Positions 1-8,326 of a stretch of 64,000 nt of DNA are shown piece by piece. The notes below the pieces were generated by a model. The model was not told the DNA's origin, made no database searches, and saw nothing but the letters and a program-made list of their open reading frames with translations. The stretch is from Acidocella facilis ATCC 35904. GTDB lineage: Bacteria; Pseudomonadota; Alphaproteobacteria; Acetobacterales; Acetobacteraceae. Where the stretch lies: the NCBI RefSeq assembly GCF_000687875.1, contig NZ_JHYG01000001.1, forward strand, positions 372,001 to 436,000, written 5' to 3'. Every line of letters starts with the position of its first letter. Within the stretch, counting starts at the first letter, position 1. The position numbers and the translations under genes were made by a program.

Positions 1-55
1 TTCAATCATCTGCGGGGCCTTCCAGCTTGTCCTGCTTGTCCATATAACCCGGGGC

Positions 56-1039
56 ATGATTTTGGTCACGGGCGGGTCGGGTTTCATCGGCTCCAATCTC
101 AACGCGGCGCTCGCCGCCGACGGGCAGGAGGTCGCCATTGCCGACTGGCTGGGCCAGGAAGGGCAGAAATGGCGCAATCTCTACCATAACCCGCCCGCCC
201 ATGTGGTGGCGCCGGAGGCGCTGGAGGCGTGGCTCGGCAGCAACCCGCGTCTCTCCGCCATTGTGCATATGGGCGCCATCTCCGAGACCACGGCGCGCGA
301 TGCGGATCTGGTCTGGCGCAGCAATGTCAGCTTGAGCCAGATGCTGTGGAATTGGTGCGCGCGGCATGGCGTGCGTTTCATCTATGCCTCCTCCGCCGCC
401 ACCTATGGTGATGGCGCGCAGGGCTTCAGCGACGATAACGACCTCGCCGCGATGGCCCGGCTGCGTCCGCTTAATCTCTATGGCTGGAGCAAGCTCGCCT
501 TCGATCTCTGGGCGCTGCGCCAGGTCGCCGCCCACCGCCCCGCCCCGCCGGCCTGGGCCGGGGTGAAATTCTTCAACGTCTATGGCCCGAACGAATATCA
601 CAAGGGCAAGATGATCTCGGTGGTGAAGGTCAAGCATGACGAGATCATCGCCGGCGGCCCGGCGCGTTTATTCAAATCGGATCGCCCGGAGCTGGCGGAC
701 GGCGCCCAGAGCCGGGATTTCATCCATGTGGACGATGTGGTGGCGGGGCTGAAATTCCTGCTCACCACCCCTTCCCTCGCCGGCATCTATAATCTCGGCA
801 CCGGGACGGCGCGCACCTATGCGGACCTGGTCCGCGCCGTCTGCGCCGCCAACGGGGTGGAAGAGCGGATCGAATATGTCGACATGCCGCAGGCGCTGCG
901 CGGGCAGTATCAATCCTTCACCGAGGCGCCGATGCAGCGGATGCGCGCGCTGGGCTTCAATCATCAATTCATCTCTTTGGAAGCGGGCGTTACCGCCTAT
1001 ATCCAGAACCATCTATTGAAGGCCGATCCCTATAAATGA
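56..1039 (+). CDS. hldD: ADP-L-glycero-D-manno-heptose 6-epimerase
   Basis: This 327-residue extended SDR epimerase makes the L-glycero heptose used in the LPS inner core. The NAD-binding glycine motif TGGSGFIG is at residues 5-12 and the catalytic YxxxK is Y142/K146 (YGWSK). The family-specific stretches MGAISETT (72-79), FFNVYGPNEYHKG and LFKSDRPELADG separate it from other sugar epimerases. The frame stays open upstream to the window edge, but the ATG at 56 gives the usual N-terminus that runs straight into the Rossmann fold. Its stop overlaps the next start by 4 nt (ATGA), so it begins a coupled envelope operon. The assignment is firm; the start is likely but has no clear ribosome-binding site. 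Confidence 0.93.
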   Translation: MILVTGGSGFIGSNLNAALAADGQEVAIADWLGQEGQKWRNLYHNPPAHVVAPEALEAWLGSNPRLSAIVHMGAISETTARDADLVWRSNVSLSQMLWNWCARHGVRFIYASSAATYGDGAQGFSDDNDLAAMARLRPLNLYGWSKLAFDLWALRQVAAHRPAPPAWAGVKFFNVYGPNEYHKGKMISVVKVKHDEIIAGGPARLFKSDRPELADGAQSRDFIHVDDVVAGLKFLLTTPSLAGIYNLGTGTARTYADLVRAVCAANGVEERIEYVDMPQALRGQYQSFTEAPMQRMRALGFNHQFISLEAGVTAYIQNHLLKADPYK

Positions 1040-1893
1040 GCCACCCGATCATTCTGCCGGTCTTCCCCAAAGGGTTCCATATCGGCCCGCTTTTCATCCA
1101 TTATTACGCCCTGGCCTATATTGTCGGGCTGCTGCTGGGCTGGCGGCTGGTGCGGCGCATGGTGGCCCGCCCGCCGGTTGCGGCCAGCGGGCTGCATGTG
1201 GATGATTTCCTCACCTGGGCGGTGCTCGGCGTCATCCTTGGCGGGCGCATCGGCTATGTTCTGTTCTACCAGCCGGTTTATTTCTTTACCCATCCACTGG
1301 CGATCCCGGAAGTCTGGGATGGCGGGATGAGCTTCCATGGCGGCTTCCTCGGCGTCACCGTGGCGATTCTCAGCTTCTGCTGGAAGCACGGGCTGAACCC
1401 GTTCCGCTTTGCCGACCGCATCGCCGTGGCGGTGCCGATCGGGCTGTTCCTCGGGCGCTGCGCGAATTTCGTCAATGGTGAGCTCTGGGGCCGCGCCGCC
1501 CCGCCGGGCTTCCCGCTGGCGATGGTCTATCCCGCCGACCCGTATCAGCTGGCGCGCTACCCTTCGGAGCTGATCGAGGCCTCGCTGGAAGGCATCACGC
1601 TGTTCATCATCATGCTGTGCTTCGCCAGCTCCCTGCGCATCCGCACCCGCACCGGCACGCTCACCGGCATCTTCCTGGTCGGGTACGGGCTGGCACGGAT
1701 CACCGGCGAGTGCTTCCGCGAGCCGGACCCGTTCCTGGGATTCCTGCCCTTCGGCACCACGATGGGGCAGTTGCTTTCCATCCCGATGGTGATTGCCGGG
1801 CTGATCGTCCTGTATTTCGCCCGCCCGGCGCGGGAAACCATCCTGCGCGAACCAACAGCTTCCGGCCCCAAAACGCCTGACCTCAAAGCGTGA
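1036..1893 (+). CDS. lgt: Prolipoprotein diacylglyceryl transferase
   Basis: Lgt is the inner-membrane enzyme that transfers diacylglycerol from phosphatidylglycerol to the lipobox cysteine of prolipoproteins. The 285-residue protein has about seven hydrophobic segments. It carries the conserved MSFHGG motif (H101), GGRIGYVLFY (69-78) and the Lgt signature GRCANFVNGELWGR (140-153), with R141 and E149 as expected functional residues. The start overlaps the hldD stop by 4 nt and the stop overlaps the next gene by 4 nt. A lipoprotein gene lies two genes downstream, but that is not needed to explain lgt here. The lgt-midA-pgeF order is common in alphaproteobacteria. Confidence 0.96.
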   Translation: MSHPIILPVFPKGFHIGPLFIHYYALAYIVGLLLGWRLVRRMVARPPVAASGLHVDDFLTWAVLGVILGGRIGYVLFYQPVYFFTHPLAIPEVWDGGMSFHGGFLGVTVAILSFCWKHGLNPFRFADRIAVAVPIGLFLGRCANFVNGELWGRAAPPGFPLAMVYPADPYQLARYPSELIEASLEGITLFIIMLCFASSLRIRTRTGTLTGIFLVGYGLARITGECFREPDPFLGFLPFGTTMGQLLSIPMVIAGLIVLYFARPARETILREPTASGPKTPDLKA

Positions 1894-2810
1894 GCGCGCA
1901 GCGTTTCGACCATTTCATGGCGGCGGCCAACGCCGCCTATTACGCCAAGGGCCGCTTCGGCCAGGATTTCGTCACCGCGCCGGAGCTGACCCAGGTGTTC
2001 GGCGAGCTGCTCGGCGCCTGGGCGAAAGTGGTCTGGCAGCTGATGGGCGCGCCGGAGGGCATCATGCTGGCCGAAGCCGGCCCCGGGCGCGGCGTGCTGA
2101 TGGCCGATGCGCTGCGGGTATGGCCCGCGCCTTCGGTGCATTTCATCGAAACCTCGCCGGCCTTGCGCGCCGAACAGGCCGCCCGCGTGCCCCATGCGCA
2201 CTGGCATGACAGCTTAGCCGACATCCCCAACGGCCCGCTGATTTTGCTCGCCAATGAATTCCTGGACGCGCTGCCGGTGCGCCAGTTCATCCGCCGCGAA
2301 ACCGGCTGGATGGAGCGCTATGTGGCGGACGGCGCCTATGCCGAACACCCCACCCACTACGCCCTGCCGGACGATCCCATCGGCAGCGTGCGCGAGGTGA
2401 ATGAGCCGGCTTTGGACTTCGTGCGGGCTTTGTCGGCCCGCGGCGGCGTCGGGCTGTTCATCGATTACGGCCCGGCGGAGAGTGCCGCCGGGGAGAGCGT
2501 GCAGGCCATCCGTGACGGCGCCTATGCCGACCCGCTGGCCGCGCCGGGCGAGGCCGATCTCACCGCCCATGTCGATTTCGGCGCGCTGAAACGCGCTGTC
2601 CCGTCCCAGGGCCCGGTGAAGCAGAATCATTTCCTCACCTCGCTCGGCCTCTATCAGCGCAGCGACCGCCTGGCCCAGCGCCATCCGGAGAAGGCGATGG
2701 ATCTGCGCCTGACCGTGCAGCGCTTGACGGCGCCGGAGGCGATGGGCAGCCTGTTCAAGGTGCTGGCAATCTGTCCGCCCGACCTGCCGACTTTGCCAGG
2801 ATTCGCATGA
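1890..2810 (+). CDS. MidA/NDUFAF7-type SAM-dependent methyltransferase
   Basis: This 306-residue protein belongs to the DUF185 (MidA/NDUFAF7) methyltransferase family. It shows EAGPGRGVLMAD (SAM-binding glycine loop, about residues 67-78), FIETSPALR and the family motif LANEFLDALPVRQF (about 114-127). Mitochondrial NDUFAF7 methylates an arginine of complex I subunit NDUFS2; the bacterial substrate is not certain. The start is GTG at 1890, embedded in the lgt stop as GTGA, and the end overlaps pgeF by ATGA, so the whole set is translationally coupled. The family call is solid; the biochemical role is inferred from the eukaryotic relative only. Confidence 0.88.
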   Translation: MSAQRFDHFMAAANAAYYAKGRFGQDFVTAPELTQVFGELLGAWAKVVWQLMGAPEGIMLAEAGPGRGVLMADALRVWPAPSVHFIETSPALRAEQAARVPHAHWHDSLADIPNGPLILLANEFLDALPVRQFIRRETGWMERYVADGAYAEHPTHYALPDDPIGSVREVNEPALDFVRALSARGGVGLFIDYGPAESAAGESVQAIRDGAYADPLAAPGEADLTAHVDFGALKRAVPSQGPVKQNHFLTSLGLYQRSDRLAQRHPEKAMDLRLTVQRLTAPEAMGSLFKVLAICPPDLPTLPGFA

Positions 2811-3544
2811 CCGATTTCATTACGGCCGATCTGCCCGCCCGGCACGGGTTCTTCACCCGCCATGGCGGCGTCTCCACCGGCCACTATGCCAGCCTGAATG
2901 CCAGCTTCTCGTCCGATGACGCCGATGCCGTGCGGGAAAACCGCCGCCGCATCGCTGAAGCCATGGGGGTGGAGCGTGACGCGCTGCTGGGGCTGAAACA
3001 GGTGCACGGGGCTTTGGTGGCAAATGTCACCACGCCCTGGGCCGAAGGCGACGGCCCGAGCGCGGATGCGCTGGTCACCGCCCTGCCCGGTCTGGCTCTG
3101 GGCATTATCACCGCCGATTGCGCGCCGGTGCTGTTTTATGGCGATAATGGCGCTGTCGGCGCCGCGCATGCCGGCTGGCGCGGCGCGCTGGCCGGGGTAC
3201 TGGAAGCGACCGTGATGGCGCTGCGGGGTCTCGGTGCGGCCCGCGTGCAGGCCGCCATCGGCCCCTGCATCCATCAACCCAGCTACGAGGTGGGTGAGGA
3301 TATGCGCAATGCGGTGCTGGATGAATCCCGCGCAGCCGCGAGCTTCTTTTCCGCCGGCCGCCCAGGCCATTTCTGGTTCGACCTGCCCGGCTATTGCGCT
3401 GCGCGTCTGGCCCGGGTGGGTGTCACCGCCGAAATCCTGCCGCACGATACCTGCGCGGATGAGGTGAATTTCTTTTCCTATCGCCGCAAGACCTTGCGGC
3501 AGGCGCCCGCCACGGGCCATCAGCTTTCGGTCATATGCTCATGA
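2807..3544 (+). CDS. pgeF: Peptidoglycan editing factor PgeF (YfiH/DUF152, laccase-domain family)
   Basis: This 245-residue protein is of the YfiH family, which removes mis-incorporated amino acids from peptidoglycan precursors; it was formerly annotated as polyphenol oxidase. Diagnostic motifs are HGGVSTGHYASLN near residues 18-30, LKQVHG, IITADCAPVLF, AAHAGWRGAL and IGPCIHQPSYEVG. These hold the Cys/His set of the metal/active site. It is coupled to midA by a 4-nt overlap and to the lipoprotein gene by another, which fits a cell-envelope operon. Confidence 0.9.
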   Translation: MTDFITADLPARHGFFTRHGGVSTGHYASLNASFSSDDADAVRENRRRIAEAMGVERDALLGLKQVHGALVANVTTPWAEGDGPSADALVTALPGLALGIITADCAPVLFYGDNGAVGAAHAGWRGALAGVLEATVMALRGLGAARVQAAIGPCIHQPSYEVGEDMRNAVLDESRAAASFFSAGRPGHFWFDLPGYCAARLARVGVTAEILPHDTCADEVNFFSYRRKTLRQAPATGHQLSVICS

Positions 3545-4428
3545 AACGCGCCTCCCTTCTCCTCGCTCTCGCTTTGGCCGGATGCGGCACGCTGCCCGAA
3601 CCGTTCTATGGCAATCCCGGCCCGGCCGGCGCCCGGCTTTCGATCCCGCCGGCCCCGGTGCTGTTCGTGCCCGCGCCCGGCCAAGCCCTGCTGGGCGACG
3701 ATGCGGCCCAGCTCTACGCCAAGGACCTCGCCACCGAGCTGGCGGATTATGACGTGCCGAGCGTCGCCGGCCCGGCGCAGACGCTGAACTGGCATCTTGA
3801 TGTCACCGCCAAGCTGGAGGGTGCGAGCGTGGTGCCCGCCTATGCGGTGGTCGGGCCGGACAAGAAGATCTACGGGCACCAGACCGGCGCGCCGGTCTCC
3901 GCCCAGGGCTGGGCGAACGGCGACCCCGCGACGCTGGATGCGGCGGCGAAGGCGGCGGCACCGGGCCTGTCCAAGCTGATGGCCGGGATCAATGCTGATA
4001 TTCAGCAGAGCAATCCGCAATCGCTGGAAAACCGCACGCCGCGCATCTTCATCGCCGGCGTCACCGGCGCGCCGGGCGATGGCGACACCGCGCTGCCGAC
4101 CGATCTGGCGCACGCCCTGCCCGGCCCCGATCTGATCCTGGTGAAGGACAAGAAAACCGCCGATTTCACCGTCACCGGCACGGTCAAGGCGACCCCGGCG
4201 GGCCAGGGCGAGGACGAGGTGCAACTGACCTGGGTGGTGCGGGATGTGAATGACCGGGTGATCGGCCAAGTCACGCAGATCCATGCGCTGAAGCCCTCGG
4301 ACATGGCGCCTTATTGGGGCGATGTCGCGGCGGCGGCGACGCAGGAGGCGGCGGGTGGCATCCAGAACGTGGTGCAGAATGAAATTTTGAAGAAGGCCAC
4401 CAAGCCCAGCGCAGCGCCAAAAAACTAA
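3541..4428 (+). CDS. Putative outer-membrane lipoprotein of unknown function
   Basis: The 295-residue product begins MKRASLLLALALAGC, a short signal with lipobox LAGC at residues 12-15, so it should be lipidated by the Lgt encoded upstream. The mature part is Pro/Ala-rich, with no domain I can name; the segment 80-170 and the C-terminal half look like two similar alpha/beta units around TLNWHLDVTAKLEG and ADFTVTGTVKATP. A second ATG lies at 3535, but the ATG at 3541 overlaps the pgeF stop as ATGA, as at every other junction in this operon, so I prefer it. It is the last gene of the operon and the repeat at 4428 begins at its stop codon. Confidence 0.75.
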   Translation: MKRASLLLALALAGCGTLPEPFYGNPGPAGARLSIPPAPVLFVPAPGQALLGDDAAQLYAKDLATELADYDVPSVAGPAQTLNWHLDVTAKLEGASVVPAYAVVGPDKKIYGHQTGAPVSAQGWANGDPATLDAAAKAAAPGLSKLMAGINADIQQSNPQSLENRTPRIFIAGVTGAPGDGDTALPTDLAHALPGPDLILVKDKKTADFTVTGTVKATPAGQGEDEVQLTWVVRDVNDRVIGQVTQIHALKPSDMAPYWGDVAAAATQEAAGGIQNVVQNEILKKATKPSAAPKN

Positions 4429-4550
4429 AAGTTTTTGGGGTGCGGCCCTTTTTTCAAAAAGGGCCGTAAAACGTTTGGGGTTGTGGCACCGCAATTGCCC
4501 CACGTCGCGGTCTTTCGCAGCTTTTTGAAAAAAGCTGCACCAAAAACTTT
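4428..4550. repeat. ERIC-like intergenic element, copy 1 (123 bp)
   Basis: The element has inverted ends AAAGTTTTTGG (4428-4438) and CCAAAAACTTT (4540-4550). Inside are hairpin 1 at 4443-4466 (CGGCCCTTTTT/AAAAAGGGCCG), a G-rich centre and hairpin 2 at 4517-4538 (GCAGCTTTTT/AAAAAGCTGC). It fills the whole gap between two convergent genes, so it could also terminate both transcripts. The GCAGC end lies on the right in this copy. Confidence 0.85.
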
Positions 4551-4552
4551 TG

Positions 4553-5224
4553 CTATTCTCTCCCCAGAATCTTCCCGTTGATAAACTCCGCCACCTGCCC
4601 GGCCTTGAACGCCGCCCGCAGCTCGGCCTCGTCATAATCCTCGCGCACCCAGTCCAGGAATGGCTTGCGCCCCTCGCCCGTGCGCCGATACAGCTCAAAG
4701 AAGGCGTCCAAAATCCCGGTCTTGGACTGCTTGATATGGCCAAAGCGCAGCGAGAGCTGCCCCATCGCCTGCGCCACCGTGCCGCCCTTGATCAGAATGA
4801 ACAGCCCCGCCGCCAGCCCCGCCCGGTCCGCGCCGGATTTGCAATGGATCAACGCCGGGCCGCGCATGGTCTCAACAATCTGAGCCAGCCGCAAAATCCG
4901 GTCCTTATGCGGCGCGCCACGGGATTCGAAGGCCATGTCGTAAAAATCCAGCCCCAGCCGGCGCGCTTCCTCGCGCGAGAGCGCATCGGAGCCGTTCTTC
5001 GCCTGGCCGCGCAGATTGATCAGGCTCTTCAACCCCACCTTCTCCTTGAACCGGCGCAGATTGCCCGGGGTGGGATGGTTGGAGCGGTACAGCACGCCCG
5101 GCACCACCGGCGCGAAATTGGTCCAGAAGATGCGCAGGAAGGCATGGTCGACAAACAGCGCATCCACCCAGGCATTGCGCCGGCCGTGAGGGGTGGAAAG
5201 GTCGCCCTTGTAGATCGTGTCCAT
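4553..5224 (-). CDS. Cysteine-based tyrosine/dual-specificity protein phosphatase
   Basis: The 223-residue protein carries the phosphatase P-loop HCKSGADRAG, matching HCxxGxxR, preceded by RGPALI as in cytosolic DSP-like phosphatases. The N-terminal part, VLYRSNHPTPGNLRRFKEKVGLKSLINLRG, is typical of bacterial phosphatases that share the PTEN/DSP fold; no signal peptide is seen. Candidate starts are ATG at 5224 (MDTIYKG) and ATG at 5242 (MRYSPG); longer versions would overlap the divergent ABC gene. Substrate unknown: protein phosphotyrosine or a phosphorylated lipid or sugar are both possible. It diverges from an MsbA-like exporter only about 55 bp away, which may mean shared control. Confidence 0.8.
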   Translation of the reverse strand: MDTIYKGDLSTPHGRRNAWVDALFVDHAFLRIFWTNFAPVVPGVLYRSNHPTPGNLRRFKEKVGLKSLINLRGQAKNGSDALSREEARRLGLDFYDMAFESRGAPHKDRILRLAQIVETMRGPALIHCKSGADRAGLAAGLFILIKGGTVAQAMGQLSLRFGHIKQSKTGILDAFFELYRRTGEGRKPFLDWVREDYDEAELRAAFKAGQVAEFINGKILGRE

Positions 5225-5279
5225 GCCCGGGCTGTAGCGCATTTTTCCGCCGGCCCAAACTGTGCTTAACCACGCCGCC

Positions 5280-7037
5280 ATGAGCAAAGCCCCGATTTCC
5301 GCCGCCAACGCCTCCACCATTGCCCTGGTCCGCCGGCTCTGGCGCGAGCATGTGCGGCATTTCAAGGGCCGGATCGCGCTGATCGTCGCCGCCACGCTGG
5401 CGCTTTCGGCCACCACCGCGCTCTACCCGATCATCATCAAATGGGCGTTCGACCTGTTCGCGGACAAGGATAAGCGCATCCTCTATCAGGTGCCGCTGAT
5501 GGTGCTGGCCGTCACCGCCGTCAAAGGCAGCTCGATGTATCTGCAGGCGGTGATGACGCAGGACATGGTGCTGCTGGTCATCCGCCGGCTGCAGGTCTCG
5601 ATGTTCGGGCATCTCACCAACGCCGCCCTGGCGCGGGTGGAACGCGAGGCCCCGGCCCAGCTCGCCACACGCTTCACCACGGACGCCACCGTGATCCGCG
5701 ATGCGATGACCCGCGCGGTAAACGCGGTGGCGGACGCCACCACCGTCGTCGGGCTGGTGGTCTCGATGTTCGTGATCGACTGGCAGCTCAGCCTGATCTC
5801 CGCCTTCATCTACCCGCTGGCGGCGATGCCGATCGACCGCATCGGCCGGCGCATGCGCCGCGCCTCCGGCGGCATGCAGGCGCAGCTGGGCGAGGCGGCG
5901 GCCATCCTGAATGAAAGCTTCGCCCAGGCCCGCACCGTGCGCGCCTACGGGCTGGAAGAGATCGAGCAGCAGCGCGCCGAGGCCACCTTCACCGGGCTCT
6001 ACCGCGCGCTGATCCGCATGACCCGCGTGCGCGCCCGGCTGGACCCGATCCTGGAAGTGCTGGCCGGCGTGGCGGTGGCGCTGGTCATCGGCTTCGAGGG
6101 CTGGCGCAATGCCACCGGCGGGGCCGGCATCGGCAGCTTCATGGGCTTCATGTCCGCCTTGCTGATCATGTCCCGCCCGCTGCGCGCTTTGGGGACGATG
6201 AATGCCGCCATCCAGGAAGGTCTGGCGGGGATGATCCGGGTGTTCGACGTGATCGACGAACCCGCCGCCATCGCCGATGCCCCAGGCGCGGTGGCGCTGC
6301 CCGCCGGCCCTGGCGAGGTGCGCTTCCGGCAAATCGGCTTTGCCTATCCGGATGGGCGCATCGGCCTGAAATCGCTGGATTTCATTGCGGCACCGGGCAA
6401 GATGCTGGCGCTGGTCGGCGCCTCCGGCGCGGGCAAATCCACGGCTTTGGCGCTGATCCCGCGCCTTTACACCCCCTCAGCGGGCGAAATCCTAGTGGAT
6501 GGCGCGGATATCTCCCACGTCACCCTCGCCTCGCTGCGCGGCGCCATTGCTTATGTCGGCCAGGAGGCTTTGTTGTTCGATGACAGCATCGAGGCGAATA
6601 TCCGCCTCGGCCGCCCAGGTGCCAGCGATGCGGAGGTGGCCCAGGCCGCCGAGGCCGCCGCTTGTGGCTTCATCAAGGACATGCCGGAGGGTTTCAAAAC
6701 CCGTGTCGGGGTGAACGGCCAGCGCCTCTCCGGCGGGCAGCGCCAGCGCGTCTCCATCGCCCGGGCCATCCTGCGCAACCCCCGCATCCTGCTGCTGGAC
6801 GAAGCCACCAGCGCGCTGGACACCGAGAGCGAGGCGCTGGTGCAGGCCGCCCTGGCGCGGCTGCGCGCCGGGCGCACCACCATCGTCGTGGCACACCGCC
6901 TCTCCACCGTGCGCGATGCCGACCAGATTGTGGTGATGGCCGACGGCCAGGCGGTGGAAACCGGCACGCATGAGGATCTGCTCGCCCAGAACGGTGCCTT
7001 CGCCCGGCTGGTGCGGGCGCAGGCCCTGGCGGCGTAA
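5280..7037 (+). CDS. ABC exporter, fused permease-ATPase (MsbA-like)
   Basis: This 585-residue half-transporter has an N-terminal type-1 exporter membrane domain (about 1-320, six membrane segments). A C-terminal ATPase follows, with Walker A GASGAGKST, signature LSGGQRQR, Walker B ILLLDEATSAL and the H-loop VVAHRLST. It would act as a homodimer in the inner membrane. Lipid A core or a hydrophobic drug are the usual substrates of this class; the sequence does not decide between them. An in-frame ATG 18 nt upstream (5262) exists, but 5280 (MSKAPIS) fits better. An MFS gene follows after 9 nt, suggesting an operon. Confidence 0.88.
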   Translation: MSKAPISAANASTIALVRRLWREHVRHFKGRIALIVAATLALSATTALYPIIIKWAFDLFADKDKRILYQVPLMVLAVTAVKGSSMYLQAVMTQDMVLLVIRRLQVSMFGHLTNAALARVEREAPAQLATRFTTDATVIRDAMTRAVNAVADATTVVGLVVSMFVIDWQLSLISAFIYPLAAMPIDRIGRRMRRASGGMQAQLGEAAAILNESFAQARTVRAYGLEEIEQQRAEATFTGLYRALIRMTRVRARLDPILEVLAGVAVALVIGFEGWRNATGGAGIGSFMGFMSALLIMSRPLRALGTMNAAIQEGLAGMIRVFDVIDEPAAIADAPGAVALPAGPGEVRFRQIGFAYPDGRIGLKSLDFIAAPGKMLALVGASGAGKSTALALIPRLYTPSAGEILVDGADISHVTLASLRGAIAYVGQEALLFDDSIEANIRLGRPGASDAEVAQAAEAAACGFIKDMPEGFKTRVGVNGQRLSGGQRQRVSIARAILRNPRILLLDEATSALDTESEALVQAALARLRAGRTTIVVAHRLSTVRDADQIVVMADGQAVETGTHEDLLAQNGAFARLVRAQALAA

Positions 7038-7046
7038 GAGCCCGAC

Positions 7047-8189
7047 ATGAACGCGGCACTGCGTCTCTCCATCGCCATCGCCGGGGCGTTCTTCTCGGCT
7101 GGTGCCTATTGGATGTTCCTGCCGCTGCTCTCGGTGGCGCTGCGGGCCAAGGGGGTGGATGATTTCTGGGTGGGCATCATCTCGGCCCTGCCCTGGGTCG
7201 GGCTGCTCGCGGTTTCCGGCTTTGTGCCGCGTGTCACCCGCAAGCTCGGGCTGCAGCGCATGGTGCTCACGGGGGTTTGCATCACCATTTTCGTGTTTCT
7301 GGGCTTCGCCGCCACCGGCAAGGTGTGGGTCTGGAGCCTGCTTTGCCTGGTGATGGGCGGCGCGGTGGCGCTGCGCTGGGCCGGGCTGGACACCTGGATG
7401 AACGGCTCCTTTCCGGCGCATCTGCGCGGGCGCCTCACGGGGGTGTACGAACTGATCCTGGGCTGCTCGATGGCGCTCGGCCCGGCTCTGGTCGCCATTG
7501 CCGGCAACCAGGGCGCGCTGCCCTTCCTGTTCGGCGCCGGAGTGACCGCGTTCGCCGCCTGCCTGCTGCTGCTGGCCGGACGCGAAGCCAGCGCGGAGGA
7601 TGAGGACGAGGATACACCTGCCCGCCAGCGCGACATTCTGCGCCATCAGCGCCCGGCCTTCATCGGCATCTTCCTGGTGGGCTTCACCGAGGCCTGCAAT
7701 CTCTCTTTGCTGCCGCTTTATGGTCTCTCGGACGGGTTTTCCGTGCATCTCTCCGCCTTGATGGCGGCGGCGGTGCAGGCGGGCGCGGCGGCGGGCGCCA
7801 TCGGGCTCGGCGTGCTGGCGGACCATATGGACCGCAATAAATTGCGCGACGCCACTGCGATTGTGATGGCGATCATGCCGCTGGGGCTGGCGTTGCCGCT
7901 GCACCAGGGCCTGTGGCCGTGGCTGTTCGTCTGGGGCATGGCGCAGGGCGGGATGTTCACGCTCGGCATCGTGTTCCTGGCCTCGCGCTATGCCGGGCTG
8001 GGGCTGGCCAGCGCGATGTCGCTCTCGATGGTGGTGTACACGCTGGGCGGCATCGCCGGCCCGCCGCTGCTGGGCTTGTGCATGAGCATATTGGGGGCCA
8101 CCGGCTTCGCGCTGGGGCTGGCGCTGGTGGCGGTGGTCGGACTGGGGGCGCTGCTGCGGGCGGGGGCCAGGCAGCAGCATCTGGCCTGA
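7047..8189 (+). CDS. Major facilitator superfamily transporter
   Basis: The 380-residue protein is almost entirely hydrophobic with about 12 predicted membrane segments, split by a charged cytoplasmic loop (ASAEDEDEDTPARQRD, about residues 183-198) as in MFS carriers. Motif-A-like loops (PRVTRKLGLQRM after segment 2, ADHMDRNKLRD after segment 8) are visible. The substrate cannot be read from sequence; the closest recollection is the YcaD/YfkF-like efflux group. It lies 9 nt behind the ABC exporter and is probably co-transcribed, ending at a repeat element that separates it from purD. Confidence 0.82.
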   Translation: MNAALRLSIAIAGAFFSAGAYWMFLPLLSVALRAKGVDDFWVGIISALPWVGLLAVSGFVPRVTRKLGLQRMVLTGVCITIFVFLGFAATGKVWVWSLLCLVMGGAVALRWAGLDTWMNGSFPAHLRGRLTGVYELILGCSMALGPALVAIAGNQGALPFLFGAGVTAFAACLLLLAGREASAEDEDEDTPARQRDILRHQRPAFIGIFLVGFTEACNLSLLPLYGLSDGFSVHLSALMAAAVQAGAAAGAIGLGVLADHMDRNKLRDATAIVMAIMPLGLALPLHQGLWPWLFVWGMAQGGMFTLGIVFLASRYAGLGLASAMSLSMVVYTLGGIAGPPLLGLCMSILGATGFALGLALVAVVGLGALLRAGARQQHLA

Positions 8190-8196
8190 AGTTATA

Positions 8197-8325
8197 AAAG
8201 TTTTTTGGTGCCGCTTTTTTTCAAAAAAGCGGCGAAGAGGCCGGGGCGTGTGCCACGGCGTTGCCAACACCCCAGACCTTCGTGGGGACTTTTTGAAAAA
8301 AGTCCCCACACCCCCAAAAACTTTT
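8197..8325. repeat. ERIC-like intergenic element, copy 2 (129 bp)
   Basis: The ends are AAAGTTTTTTGG (8197-8208) and CCAAAAACTTT (8314-8324). Hairpin 1 is CCGCTTTTTT/AAAAAAGCGG at 8211-8232; hairpin 2 is GTGGGGACTTTTT/AAAAAAGTCCCCAC at 8282-8309. The centre contains GTTGCCAACACCCC, shared with copy 6. It sits between convergent genes. The GCxGC-type end is on the left, opposite to copy 1. Confidence 0.85.
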
Positions 8326-8326
8326 G

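Noticed and set aside
4905-6332. A 475-codon open frame on the minus strand
   Set aside because: It overlaps both the phosphatase and ABC exporter genes in other frames and has a His/Gly/Gln-rich shadow composition.
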